From: Bacillota bacterium
GTDB lineage: Bacteria; Bacillota; Bacilli; Paenibacillales; Paenibacillaceae
DNA length: 64,000 nucleotides
Assembly (NCBI GenBank): GCA_023391635.1
Contig: JAEWAQ010000030.1
Span: forward strand, 1-64,000
Direction of reading: 5' to 3'
Part shown: positions 33,112 to 41,533 of the stretch, one piece after another
Position numbering within the stretch: the first letter of the stretch is position 1
How the letters are laid out: each line of letters begins with the position of its first letter
Position numbers and translations under genes: made by a program
Notes under the pieces: model-generated
What the model was told of the DNA's origin: nothing
Database searches by the model: none
The model's input: the letters and a program-made list of their open reading frames with translations, nothing else

Positions 33112-33123
33112 AAAGCACCGTCG

Positions 33124-34776
33124 CTACTGTACGATCCAGTCCGTGATGTTGTTTTCCGCTACAATGTAAGTTGTCTTCGGCACGACCAGACTCTTCTGCG
33201 TGACGACTCCAATCGTGGGGTACCACAGATACAAGTACGGCAGTTCTTCCGCCATCAAAGCTTGCGCGTCGTTGTAAATTTGCACGCGCTCTTCCGTCGT
33301 CTTCGCTTTGCGGCCATCTTCCAACAGCTTGTCGAGCTGCGGGTTTTTGTAGCCCGGGATGTTATTTCCTGTGCCTGCGGCGCTGCTATGATTATAAGCG
33401 AGAACATCCGGGTCGACCGGTGCGCGCCACCAGCAAAGCGTAGCGTCATATTTACGGTCGATGACGACTTTCTGGATATAAGTGTTCCAATCGATGACGT
33501 CCAGGTTCACTTTCACCCCGATATCTTGCCAGTACTGTTGAACCAACTGGGTGGCCTGTACGAGAACGCCGTATTGGCCAGTCGGCATGTTGATTTCGAG
33601 CACTTTGCCGTCTTTCTCCATGAACCCGTTCTTGTTAGGCGTATAACCCGCTTCTTTAAGTAAATTTTTTGAGATCTCCTTATCGAATGCATACGATTTA
33701 ACGTTCTTGTTGTAGTACTTTTCCTGTACGGGCGCGATCGGACCGGTCGCAACTTGGCCATAGCCTTTCAAGATGCCTTTGATGATCGCTTCGCGGTCGA
33801 TGGCATGCAGAAGCGCTTGACGCACTTTAACGTCCTGGAAGCGTTCCTGGGCTTGATCGAGTGCAACCCAGTAGTAGTTGTTATCCGCGATTTCATGCAC
33901 GGTCAAGTTCGGATTCGCTTTCATCTTGTCCATCAAGTTCGGATCTTCCACTTGCATCATGGAGATCGTACCGGCCATTACTTGAGCGATTTGCGTGTTG
34001 CCGTCCGGAATAATGCTGAAGACGACTTTCGCAATCTGGGATTCACCGCCGAAATAGTTCGGGTTGCGCTCCAGCTCTACATATTGTCCAGCCATATATT
34101 TGGTCAGAATATAGGGACCCGTTCCGATCGGCTTTTCTTTGTTGAAAGAAGTCAGTTCCCAAGGGTCTTTGCCGTCAAAAATATGCTTGGGCAAAATTTT
34201 CGTGAACCAGGCGAGGTAATTGGGCAGCGAAGACCACGGCTGGTTCAGGAGGAACTGCACTTCATGAGCATTAACGGCTACTACTTTGTCAACGGCCACG
34301 TAGTTGGAAGAGTTGGCAGCTCCCAAATCTTTGTTCAGAACGATTTCGTTGAACGTATAGACAACGTCGTCGGCCGTAAACGGCTGGCCGTCGCTCCAAG
34401 TGACGTCTGTACGGAGTTTGAATGTCCAGCTCATGCCATCATCGGCGGCCTTCCATTCCGTGGCGAGCGCCGGCATCGGCTGATAGTCGGTGCCCCATGC
34501 GGTTAATCCGTTGAATAAGAGCTCAGTGATCGGCTCCGACTCCACAAATCCGGTCGGGAACCAAGGGTTAAACGTAGGTTCGGCATTCGTCGACAAGGTG
34601 ATCGTCGCATTTTTGTTTGTAGCCGGCTTGGGAGGCGCTGCCGACGAATCCGGCGATGCGCTGGGGCTCGGGCTGGTTTCCGTTTTCGAGCCGGATCCGC
34701 TGCAGCCGGAGAGAACCAACGCAACCGTCAATACGAGGGCGAATGCTGCGGTCAGAAACTTTTTGGAATTGGACAT
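33124..34776 (-). CDS. Oligopeptide-binding lipoprotein (OppA/DppA type)
   Basis: This 550-residue family 5 substrate-binding lipoprotein delivers peptides or related amides to the permease. The signal sequence ends in the lipobox LVLSGC (C25), followed by a Ser/Pro-rich linker. Family sequences include FNPWFPTGFVESEPITELLFNGL, WKAADDGMSWTFKLRTDVTWSDGQPFTADDVVYTF (shown as the common block), GTGPYILTKY, and VRQALLHAIDREAIIKGIL. It is the second gene of an operon starting with an IclR regulator. The exact ligand cannot be inferred; the flanking amidase and peptidases suggest a short peptide or amino-acid amide. Confidence 0.92.
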   Translation of the reverse strand: MSNSKKFLTAAFALVLTVALVLSGCSGSGSKTETSPSPSASPDSSAAPPKPATNKNATITLSTNAEPTFNPWFPTGFVESEPITELLFNGLTAWGTDYQPMPALATEWKAADDGMSWTFKLRTDVTWSDGQPFTADDVVYTFNEIVLNKDLGAANSSNYVAVDKVVAVNAHEVQFLLNQPWSSLPNYLAWFTKILPKHIFDGKDPWELTSFNKEKPIGTGPYILTKYMAGQYVELERNPNYFGGESQIAKVVFSIIPDGNTQIAQVMAGTISMMQVEDPNLMDKMKANPNLTVHEIADNNYYWVALDQAQERFQDVKVRQALLHAIDREAIIKGILKGYGQVATGPIAPVQEKYYNKNVKSYAFDKEISKNLLKEAGYTPNKNGFMEKDGKVLEINMPTGQYGVLVQATQLVQQYWQDIGVKVNLDVIDWNTYIQKVVIDRKYDATLCWWRAPVDPDVLAYNHSSAAGTGNNIPGYKNPQLDKLLEDGRKAKTTEERVQIYNDAQALMAEELPYLYLWYPTIGVVTQKSLVVPKTTYIVAENNITDWIVQ

Positions 34777-34836
34777 GGTGTAATTCTCCTTAGGAATTGT
34801 AGTAATGTCACTGTGAGCGGCAACAGCCGTTTATTC

Positions 34837-35655
34837 TTACCTATCTGTGTTGGGGTAGTAGCCGAGAATTCGCGAAATCTTATTCGCCGCTTCTACGGTC
34901 AATTCGCCGAACAGGGCAATCGAATCCGGCCCTACCCGGGAAATCGGGCCTCCGGCGCTAATGCCGGCTATGACTTTGCCGTTGCGGCCGAAGATTGGCG
35001 CACCTACCCCGGTCGCCCCTTCTTCGAAGTCTTGGTCGCTTATGCTGTACCCGCGCTTGCGGATCTGGTCCAGCTCAATGCGCAGGCGATTCGGATCCGT
35101 TTCCGTTTTCTCCGTCAACTTCTGATAGTGCGGCAGCATGCTCAATACTTTTTCTTGTTCTTCTAACGGCAGGAAGGCCAGCATCGCTTTCGGAGTCGCC
35201 CCTGCATGGAGAGGGGTTCGCGCGCCCAGACGGGTCATGAGTCTTACGCTCTTCTTGCTGTGGCGCCTTGCAACGATCGTGCACTGTCCATCCGTCAGGC
35301 AGGCCAGGTTGACGGTTTCACCGGTCGCTTGCTGCAATTGTTCCATAAACGGCTGCGCCACTTCTTCAAGCGGGGCCTCCGGTTCTGCGGCAAGCGACAA
35401 ACGATAGGCGACAGCTGTGACCAGGTAATGGCCGCCGGGCTCCATCCTCAACAACCCAAACTCCTCCAGCGACTTCAAGCTGCGAAACACTTGGTTTTTC
35501 GGCAGTCCTGTAAGGGCTTCCAATTCCCCGATGCTAAATCGGTGGGGCGGTTCGCAGAACGAAAACAACACTTGCAGCGTCTTCATGACAGATTCGATTG
35601 CATACCTGGAATCGCCGACCTTTCTCTCTGTGTCGGCAGGTGCCTTTCTCGCCAA
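34837..35655 (-). CDS. IclR-family transcriptional regulator
   Basis: This 272-residue regulator has an N-terminal winged helix (residues about 17-80: YAIESVMKTLQVLFSF, FSIGELEALTGLPKNQVFRSLKSLEEFGLL) and a C-terminal IclR sensor domain (RLGARTPLHAGATPKAMLAFLP, ISDQDFEEGATGVGAPIFGRNGKVIAGISAGGP). It is the first gene of the Opp-amidase operon and is divergent from the hydrolase/dipeptidase operon. Two palindromes in the divergent promoter region are likely its operators. The ligand is presumably a product of the pathway. Confidence 0.9.
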   Translation of the reverse strand: MARKAPADTERKVGDSRYAIESVMKTLQVLFSFCEPPHRFSIGELEALTGLPKNQVFRSLKSLEEFGLLRMEPGGHYLVTAVAYRLSLAAEPEAPLEEVAQPFMEQLQQATGETVNLACLTDGQCTIVARRHSKKSVRLMTRLGARTPLHAGATPKAMLAFLPLEEQEKVLSMLPHYQKLTEKTETDPNRLRIELDQIRKRGYSISDQDFEEGATGVGAPIFGRNGKVIAGISAGGPISRVGPDSIALFGELTVEAANKISRILGYYPNTDR

Positions 35656-35698
35656 AATTCAAACCCTCCTTGTTTCATAATGACTTGCAATTTTGATT

Positions 35699-35728
35699 AT
35701 TGTATATTGCTTTGTTTGATTAAGTCAA
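35699..35728 (-). promoter_or_regulatory. Promoter of the IclR-Opp operon
   Basis: On the minus strand TTGACT (35728-35723) and TACAAT (35704-35699) are 18 bp apart. The -35 hexamer lies inside the palindrome at 35714-35730. Confidence 0.55.
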
Positions 35729-35730
35729 AC
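35714..35730. promoter_or_regulatory. Candidate IclR operator 1
   Basis: GTTTGA-TTAAG-TCAAAC is a palindrome overlapping the -35 of the iclR operon promoter, suited to autorepression. It shares the TTTGA/TCAAA half-sites with operator 2. Confidence 0.5.
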
Positions 35731-35848
35731 ACTTTTTACTGGAATAACAATATCTTCAGAATAAAAGTTCTTTTCTACCGTCGATTCCGGTCTACTTCTC
35801 CTAAAAAAGCGGTTGCATAATCAGAGAGATTGAATTATATTTTGTGAA

Positions 35849-35866
35849 AGTCAAATATGTTTGACT
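35849..35866. promoter_or_regulatory. Candidate IclR operator 2
   Basis: AGTCAAATATGTTTGACT is a perfect 18-bp palindrome about 35 bases upstream of the hydrolase start at 35900. It shares half-site AGTCAAA with operator 1 and probably controls the plus-strand operon. Confidence 0.55.
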
Positions 35867-35899
35867 GAATCGAATAATTGAGGAAAGGAAGTACGGTTC

Positions 35900-36745
35900 A
35901 TGCTCAAGAAGATAAACGTCAATGGCGTTACGCTGCACGTTGAAGACCAGGGCCAGGGACCGGCAATCGTTACGCTGCATGGCGGCCCGGGTCTCGGATC
36001 GCGCCACGATGACGCCCGCGTATTCGGCACGTTCGCTGCCAAGGGCTATCGCGTCGTATCCTATGATCAACGCGGAAGCGGCGAGTCAGAAGGGGCTGAG
36101 CCATACAGCCACGAGCAGTTCAATGCTGACACGGAGGCGCTGCGGCAAGAGCTCGGTTTAGGCAAAATTATTATTGCGGGCGGCTCCTATGGCGGTTACT
36201 TAGCTCTTGAATATGCACTGCGTTATCCTGAACATGTAGCGGGAGTTGTACTGCGCGATACAGCAGCATCCAATGCTTACCGCTATACGGCTCACGAACG
36301 TGCGATGAAGAGCGGCCTCCCTGGCATCTCGCAACAAATGCTTGATCGGATCTTTAACGGCCAAGCCCGGGATAACGACGATTTCCGCGAGATGTATACG
36401 GCTATTCTTCCACTTTACTGGGTCAACTTTACGCAAGAAGATTTGGATGAGCATTTGAATTCGATTAATTTTCGCTATGAAACGCATAATTGGGCATTTT
36501 CCCGCAATCAGCCGAACTTCAATCTGGTCCCCCGGCTGAAGACGATCCAAGCGCCGACGATCGTCCTTTGCGGACGTCACGATTGGATTACGCCGCTCGA
36601 AGCCTCGGAGGAAATCGCTCGCGAAATTCCGAACAGCCGGCTTGTCGTGTTCGAGAACAGCGGACATTCGCCGCAGAACGAAGAGCGCGAGAAATTTTTG
36701 TCCGAAGTCCGCAAGTTTCTAGCACAATTTGCACCTGCACATTAA
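35900..36745 (+). CDS. Alpha/beta hydrolase, proline iminopeptidase type
   Basis: This 281-residue cytoplasmic serine hydrolase of the S33 type removes an N-terminal residue, classically proline, from small peptides or cleaves amino-acid amides. HGGPG (about residues 28-32) forms the oxyanion hole, GGSYGG carries the nucleophile serine, RHDW holds the aspartate and NSGHSPQNE the histidine. The length fits the 280-310 residue tricorn-interacting-factor/iminopeptidase group. GAGGAAAGGAAG precedes the ATG. The dipeptidase-family gene follows by 25 bases. Confidence 0.88.
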   Translation: MLKKINVNGVTLHVEDQGQGPAIVTLHGGPGLGSRHDDARVFGTFAAKGYRVVSYDQRGSGESEGAEPYSHEQFNADTEALRQELGLGKIIIAGGSYGGYLALEYALRYPEHVAGVVLRDTAASNAYRYTAHERAMKSGLPGISQQMLDRIFNGQARDNDDFREMYTAILPLYWVNFTQEDLDEHLNSINFRYETHNWAFSRNQPNFNLVPRLKTIQAPTIVLCGRHDWITPLEASEEIAREIPNSRLVVFENSGHSPQNEEREKFLSEVRKFLAQFAPAH

Positions 36746-36770
36746 CGAATAAGAAAGGCGTGACCACAAC

Positions 36771-38009
36771 ATGGCCATAAACAAAAAAAAATACCGCGGT
36801 TATCAATCCTATCAATACCTTGAAGCAGGCGTGGATTTCAAAAATTTCGAGCTGGTGAAAGAAACGACGCTATTTCCGGATTATATTGTTCCGGTAACGG
36901 GGGACGAAGAAGCTCGCGTCAAGCGGTTAATGGAAGAAAACATCGTCATTTCACTGCATGAACATACGTTTAAAGCTCCCGCCAATCTGAATGAATTTCT
37001 TGAGTTTCGCCGGTGGGGACGCGATTTTACCGGCTATGAAGGACTGGCGCGGTCCGGTTTGGACTGCGTATTCGACAACCTGATGAATGGCACCGCCATG
37101 ATTACTTCGCGCGGAGGCTGGAAATGGGACGACATCCTGTATGATCTCGGCATGCGGCTCAGCGATATCGCCCATCAGGACATGGTCGTTCTGGGTCTCA
37201 CTACGCACGATATCCGCTATGCCAAAGCCAATGGCAAAATCGCGTTCGTCGCATCGATTGAAGGTGCCAGCATGATCGAGAACGAGCTCGATCGCCTGGA
37301 TATTCTTTACGGGTTTGGTGTACGCTGTCTGGGCATCGCCTATAGCGAAGGCAACGGGCTCGGCATGGGCTTGAAGGAAGCGAGCGGTGGCTTGACCGCA
37401 TTCGGCAAGCAGGCTGTGCGCCGCATGAACAAGCTGGGCATCGCCATCGACGTGTCCCACTCCAATGACCAAACTTCGCTGGATACGATCGAAGTGAGCG
37501 ACAAGCCGATTTTTATCACGCATGCGGGCGCTCGCGCGTTGTGGGATACGAATCGTCTCAAACCGGACGACGTCATCAAAGCTTGCGCGGCCAAAGGCGG
37601 CGTTATCGCTATCGAAGCGGCGCCTCACACGACAATTACGAAAAACCACCCGCGCCATAACATCGAATCGTTCATGGAGCATTTCGAATATTGCGCCAAC
37701 CTGGTAGGCATCGATCACGTATCGTTCGGGCCGGATACCCTGTTCGGCGACCATGTCGGGATCCACGATGCCCTTTCCGAAGCGCTGTCGCTATCAGCTT
37801 CCAAAGGTTCCCAGCCATACGAGAAAGTCGAGTATGTCCAAGGCCTGGAAAACCCGGGCGATTGCTTCCCGAATATCGTGCGCTGGCTGGTTAAGCACGG
37901 ATACTCCGATCAGGATATCGCCAAAGTGATCGGCGGCAACACCATGCGCGTACTGGAAGAGGTATGGTACGATCCGATCAAGCAAGGGCACGGGGCGAAT
38001 CATCAATAA
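36771..38009 (+). CDS. Membrane dipeptidase (M19) family protein
   Basis: This 412-residue TIM-barrel metalloenzyme is of the renal dipeptidase family, which hydrolyses dipeptides, including D-residue-containing ones. The family elements IEGASMIENELDRLDILYGFGVR, GLTAFGKQAVRRMNKLGIAIDVSHS, PIFITHAGAR and GIDHVSFGPD are present. The first metal motif, usually HxD, reads HEH here (H63, H65), which is atypical. There is no signal peptide. It follows the iminopeptidase-type gene in one operon and is likely the next step in degrading imported peptides. Confidence 0.85.
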   Translation: MAINKKKYRGYQSYQYLEAGVDFKNFELVKETTLFPDYIVPVTGDEEARVKRLMEENIVISLHEHTFKAPANLNEFLEFRRWGRDFTGYEGLARSGLDCVFDNLMNGTAMITSRGGWKWDDILYDLGMRLSDIAHQDMVVLGLTTHDIRYAKANGKIAFVASIEGASMIENELDRLDILYGFGVRCLGIAYSEGNGLGMGLKEASGGLTAFGKQAVRRMNKLGIAIDVSHSNDQTSLDTIEVSDKPIFITHAGARALWDTNRLKPDDVIKACAAKGGVIAIEAAPHTTITKNHPRHNIESFMEHFEYCANLVGIDHVSFGPDTLFGDHVGIHDALSEALSLSASKGSQPYEKVEYVQGLENPGDCFPNIVRWLVKHGYSDQDIAKVIGGNTMRVLEEVWYDPIKQGHGANHQ

Positions 38010-38087
38010 TCGCAAGCAAGAACGAAGAACCGTCAAGGAGAAATCAGCTCTGATTTCGGCGGAGCCCCGGAACGACGGGCCGCCTTC

Positions 38088-39458
38088 TCATTTCAGAAAT
38101 CGCTTGATCGTTTTCAGGCCATTCTTCCGATGGGGATAGCGGAAGGGAATATCGAATAACGTCGTCTGCTTGAGCACGCTTTTGCGGTGCGAGAACAGCT
38201 CGAAGCTGCTCCGCCCGTGGTAAGCGCCCATGCCGCTCGGGCCTACTCCGCCGAATGGCAGGTAAGGCGACGTAAAATGGTACACCGTATCGTTCACGCA
38301 GCCGCCGCCGAAGGAGGTGCGGCCCAGCACTCGCCGCTGCACTTCCTTGCTCTCGGTGAAGACGTACAGCGCCAGCGGCTTCGGGCGATCGTTGATCGCG
38401 GAGACGACATCGTCCAAGTCCGTGTAGGTCAGGATAGGCAGAATCGGGCCGAAGATCTCGTCCCGCATGACGGCGGCGTCCGGCGCCACTTCGGTGAGCA
38501 CGGTCGGCTCGATCAGCCGCCCATCCCGATCGCAGCCCCCGCCGACGGCGGTGCGTCCATTCTCCAGTAAGCGCGCGAGCCGCTCGAAGTGCTTCTCGCT
38601 GACGATGCGCGTGTAGTTGCCGGACGTCAGCGGGCTGGCGCCGTACAGCTGCCCGATCGCCTCCTTCAGGCGGCTCAAGAACGCCTCTTGCACCGATTGA
38701 TGCACATAGACATAATCCGGCGCTACGCACGTCTGCCCCGCATTCATGAACTTGCCCCAGGCGATCCGCTTCGCCGCCAGGTCCAGGCGAGCATCCTCAT
38801 GCACGATGCACGGGCTCTTGCCCCCGAGCTCCAGCGTCACGGGGGTCAAGTGCCGGGCCGCTGCCTCCATCACGACTTTTCCTACGGAAGTTCCTCCGGT
38901 GAAGAAGATATAGTCGATGTCGATGTCGAGCAACGCTTGACTTGCGTCCGCGCCGCCTTGCACGACCATGATATATTCCTCCGGGAATGTCTCGCGGATC
39001 ATCGCGGCGATGGCTTCGGACGTGTGCGGCGTCAGCTCCGACGGCTTTACGACCGCGCAATTGCCTGCCGCAATGGCGCCGACGAGCGGCGCGATCGCCA
39101 GCTGGAACGGGAAATTCCAGGGCGCGATGATCAAGACGACGCCGTAAGGCTCGGAGTGGATCGCGCTTCGTGAACCGATATGCGTGAGCGGCGTCCGGAC
39201 CTTCCGCGGCTTGGCCCACCTGCGCAGACGCTTGCGGACGAAGCTGATCTCCTTCAGCACGATACCGATCTCGCTGGCGAACGCTTCGAATTCGGATTTG
39301 TTCAGATCTGCCGCGAGCGCCTCCGTGATGCTGCGTTCGTGCTTGCGGATCGCATCGCCCAGCTTCATTAGGGCATTGAGGCGAAAGCCGATGTCCTTCG
39401 TCTGGTGCGTTCGGAAACAGTCTTTCATCTTCTGTACCCGTGCCTCGTAGTCGCTCAT
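38088..39458 (-). CDS. Aldehyde dehydrogenase, class 3 (YwdH-like)
   Basis: This 456-residue NAD(P)-dependent enzyme oxidises aldehydes to acids. PWNFPFQLAIAPLVGAIAAGNC is the cofactor region, FTGGTSVGKVV binds the nucleotide, ELGGKSPCIV contains the general base glutamate, and GQTCVAPDYV holds the catalytic cysteine. The length and the C-terminal hydrophobic/basic tail fit the class 3, long-chain or aromatic aldehyde group. The gene is alone between two catabolic operons and convergent with the dipeptidase operon. Confidence 0.92.
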   Translation of the reverse strand: MSDYEARVQKMKDCFRTHQTKDIGFRLNALMKLGDAIRKHERSITEALAADLNKSEFEAFASEIGIVLKEISFVRKRLRRWAKPRKVRTPLTHIGSRSAIHSEPYGVVLIIAPWNFPFQLAIAPLVGAIAAGNCAVVKPSELTPHTSEAIAAMIRETFPEEYIMVVQGGADASQALLDIDIDYIFFTGGTSVGKVVMEAAARHLTPVTLELGGKSPCIVHEDARLDLAAKRIAWGKFMNAGQTCVAPDYVYVHQSVQEAFLSRLKEAIGQLYGASPLTSGNYTRIVSEKHFERLARLLENGRTAVGGGCDRDGRLIEPTVLTEVAPDAAVMRDEIFGPILPILTYTDLDDVVSAINDRPKPLALYVFTESKEVQRRVLGRTSFGGGCVNDTVYHFTSPYLPFGGVGPSGMGAYHGRSSFELFSHRKSVLKQTTLFDIPFRYPHRKNGLKTIKRFLK

Positions 39459-39656
39459 GCGCGCCGCTCCTCATTTTCGTTATTCGATGTATAGTCGATC
39501 AGAAATTCACGAAACCGCGGTAGCCTCCAACGTTGCAAGATCTTTAACTCATTACATGATAGCATCAATCAAACACTTGAATGGCGCCGGATTCAAAAGA
39601 TGTTCAGATTTTTTCATGAAGGTGCTCATCCAAACGCATTTAAACCAGATTATGGT

Positions 39657-39685
39657 TTGATTCGAGCAGGGGATTGTGATAATAT
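39657..39685 (+). promoter_or_regulatory. Candidate promoter of the FCD regulator and TRAP operon
   Basis: TTGATT (39657-39662) and TAATAT (39680-39685) are 17 bp apart. The upstream palindrome AAACCA-GATTA-TGGTTT (39642-39658) touches the -35. Confidence 0.45.
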
Positions 39686-39698
39686 TTTGTTCAACAGT

Positions 39699-39722
39699 CT
39701 CCTCCTCATTGATGAGGAGGAG
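39699..39722. promoter_or_regulatory. Perfect palindromic operator candidate
   Basis: CTCCTCCTCAT-TG-ATGAGGAGGAG has 11-bp perfect arms and lies just after the predicted transcript start. It is well placed for autorepression by the regulator encoded at 39775. As RNA it is also a stem-loop carrying GGAGGAG sequence. Confidence 0.55.
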
Positions 39723-39774
39723 TAAAGTTTCAATTTGCCTCCTCAGAAGAAGCTGAAAGGAAGGTTTGATTTAG

Positions 39775-40563
39775 ATGGCTGAGATAGATGATGCCACGAT
39801 GGAAAGTATGGATATGTTCTCCTCCAACGAGGAAGCGATAAAATACTTGCTGTTAACGTTAATGCAGCAGATGAACGAGCCGGTAGGCTCCTGGATTCTT
39901 AAAACGCAGCTTGAGAAAAAAGAAATTGCAGTCAGCACGGCGACGGTAGGCCGGTTTCTAAAAAGCCTAGATGCCCAAGGATTTACGGAGCTTGTGGGGA
40001 CGCAAGGCAGAATTATTACCGGGAAGGGCATCCAGCATGTGAACAATCTGACGAAAAAAATGCAGAGGGAAAAACTTCGAAAAAAAATGATTACCGCCGC
40101 TCAACCGCAAAATCTTCATGAGCTGCTGGATCTTTACAGAACGAGAAGATTACTGGAATGTGAAACCGCTCGCATGGCTGCGATTCGCGCAACTTCAGAG
40201 GATATCCGACAATTGGAGGTTGCAGTCCTTGGCCACGAATCGTGTCTGGAAAGTTGCGCTGATCCGACAGAGCCTGCATTGGACTTTCACGGGAAGGTGG
40301 CTGAAGCATCGAATGCTCGTTTTCTGAGCGCATCGCTCAACATCTTGATTAATGAAGAGTCGAAACTGGAATCGAAAATTCTGGAGATGGCCAAAAACCG
40401 CAATGCCGAATATGCGCTGCATCACAAGTTGATTGCCGAGGCGATCAAGAATGGAGATCCTGACGAAGCGGAAAAACAAATGAGAATCCACATGGATGCC
40501 ATGATTGCCGAGATTGAGGAACAAATCCGGTTGGCGGATGCATTCGGCAGCGAGGATAACTGA
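39775..40563 (+). CDS. FCD-domain transcriptional regulator with NrpR/RNase R-type winged helix
   Basis: This 262-residue regulator pairs an uncommon N-terminal winged helix (residues about 18-85: AIKYLLLTLMQQMNEPVGSWIL, STATVGRFLKSLDAQGFTELVG, GRIITGKGIQHV) with a C-terminal FCD effector domain (DLYRTRRLLECETARMAAIRAT, DFHGKVAEASNARFL, HHKLIAEAIKNGDPDEAEKQMRIHM). The usual GntR helix-turn-helix is replaced by a domain like that of NrpR or the RNase R N-terminus. The FCD helices bind metal-linked carboxylates. It is the first gene of the plus-strand TRAP/hydrolase cluster and probably controls it. Confidence 0.82.
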   Translation: MAEIDDATMESMDMFSSNEEAIKYLLLTLMQQMNEPVGSWILKTQLEKKEIAVSTATVGRFLKSLDAQGFTELVGTQGRIITGKGIQHVNNLTKKMQREKLRKKMITAAQPQNLHELLDLYRTRRLLECETARMAAIRATSEDIRQLEVAVLGHESCLESCADPTEPALDFHGKVAEASNARFLSASLNILINEESKLESKILEMAKNRNAEYALHHKLIAEAIKNGDPDEAEKQMRIHMDAMIAEIEEQIRLADAFGSEDN

Positions 40564-40814
40564 CGTTTATGTATGGAAGGGAGGTGTTCCGACAAAGACG
40601 AATGGCACGATCAGAGTCGGCGTTATCGTAAGGGGGGCAACCCATGGCGTGTGCCTTGGTCGGGAATCGCGCCTAAGAGCTGCCCCGGGGTCTTACGTGG
40701 AATCGCGTCTGGTTCAACGCGTTCATTCCATGTTTAGTCTAGCAAAAATTTGTTTTCGATTCAATGAACCTCCATTACTCTACCGATGATTATACTCAAA
40801 AACAGGAGGAAGCA

Positions 40815-41516
40815 ATGGCACAAACAACGATCGATTTATCCCTGAAAATTGACGACAACATTCCCTCGCACAAGCTGTTTCAAAGACCGATTTACGGAGC
40901 GCATTGGACGCATGATTACAGCAGCACGCTCGGTCTTGGCGTTGAAGGCGATCCGATTACTTTCGCCACCAGTCACTTAAGCACGTTGGATCATATCGGC
41001 ACGCATGTAGACGCTTTCTATCACTTCGATCCGAACGGCGCGACGATCGATCAGATGCCGCTGGAGATGTTTTTCGGAAAAGCGGTTTGCTTGGATATGA
41101 CGCACATCCCGGATTTGGGCGAAATTACGGTAGAAGAAATGGAAGAAGCCGAGAAAAAAGCAGGCGTGAAGGTAGACGGCCATATCGTGCTTCTGAATAC
41201 CGGGCTGCACAAGCGCCATTATCCGAATCCTTCGGTTGTGATCAGCAATCCGGGCATCACGGCCGAAGCTACGCACTGGCTTGCCGATCGCGGTTCCAGG
41301 CTGCATGGCGTCGAAGGCCCTTCGACCGATGTGCCCAGCAACGGGTATTTCCCGAATCACCGCACTTGCAGAGACCGGGGTATTTCGCATATCGAATGGC
41401 TTGTTAATTTGGAAGCGCTTATCGGAAAAGGCGAGTTCATGTTTTACGGCGTGCCTCTATTGTTCAACGGCGGCAGCGGCTCCCCGATTCGTGCATTCGC
41501 GATCATCGAAGAATAG
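40815..41516 (+). CDS. Cyclase-family hydrolase (kynurenine formamidase/isatin hydrolase-like)
   Basis: This 233-residue metal-dependent hydrolase has the family metal motif DHIGTHVDAFYHF (near residues 57-69); enzymes of this group open formamide or cyclic amide bonds (N-formylkynurenine, isatin and others). The usual proline of HxGTHxDxPxH is Phe here, so the substrate may differ. The ATG at 40815 is preceded by AGGAGG at ideal spacing; the upstream frame is ignored. It lies 17 bases before the amidase gene. The 250 bp upstream, after the regulator, show no recognisable operator. Confidence 0.85.
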   Translation: MAQTTIDLSLKIDDNIPSHKLFQRPIYGAHWTHDYSSTLGLGVEGDPITFATSHLSTLDHIGTHVDAFYHFDPNGATIDQMPLEMFFGKAVCLDMTHIPDLGEITVEEMEEAEKKAGVKVDGHIVLLNTGLHKRHYPNPSVVISNPGITAEATHWLADRGSRLHGVEGPSTDVPSNGYFPNHRTCRDRGISHIEWLVNLEALIGKGEFMFYGVPLLFNGGSGSPIRAFAIIEE

Positions 41517-41533
41517 GCGCAGGAGGAAGCAGC

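Larger units (their letters stand above)
39459..39774. other. Regulatory interval between aldehyde dehydrogenase and FCD-regulator genes
   Basis: This 316-bp non-coding stretch separates divergent genes. It holds the predicted plus-strand promoter (39657-39685), two palindromes (39642-39658 and 39699-39722) and a purine-rich ribosome site (GGAAGG) before 39775. No ORF of note is present. Confidence 0.6.

Noticed and set aside
38040..38057. Short palindrome between the dipeptidase-family and aldehyde dehydrogenase genes
   Set aside because: The seven-base arms lack a T-tract and no promoter is near, so neither terminator nor operator could be supported.
40564..40789. Possible enolase-superfamily N-terminal remnant (TDVYVWKGG)
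   Set aside because: The match is only a few residues long and nothing after it fits. It is probably leader DNA of the cyclase gene.
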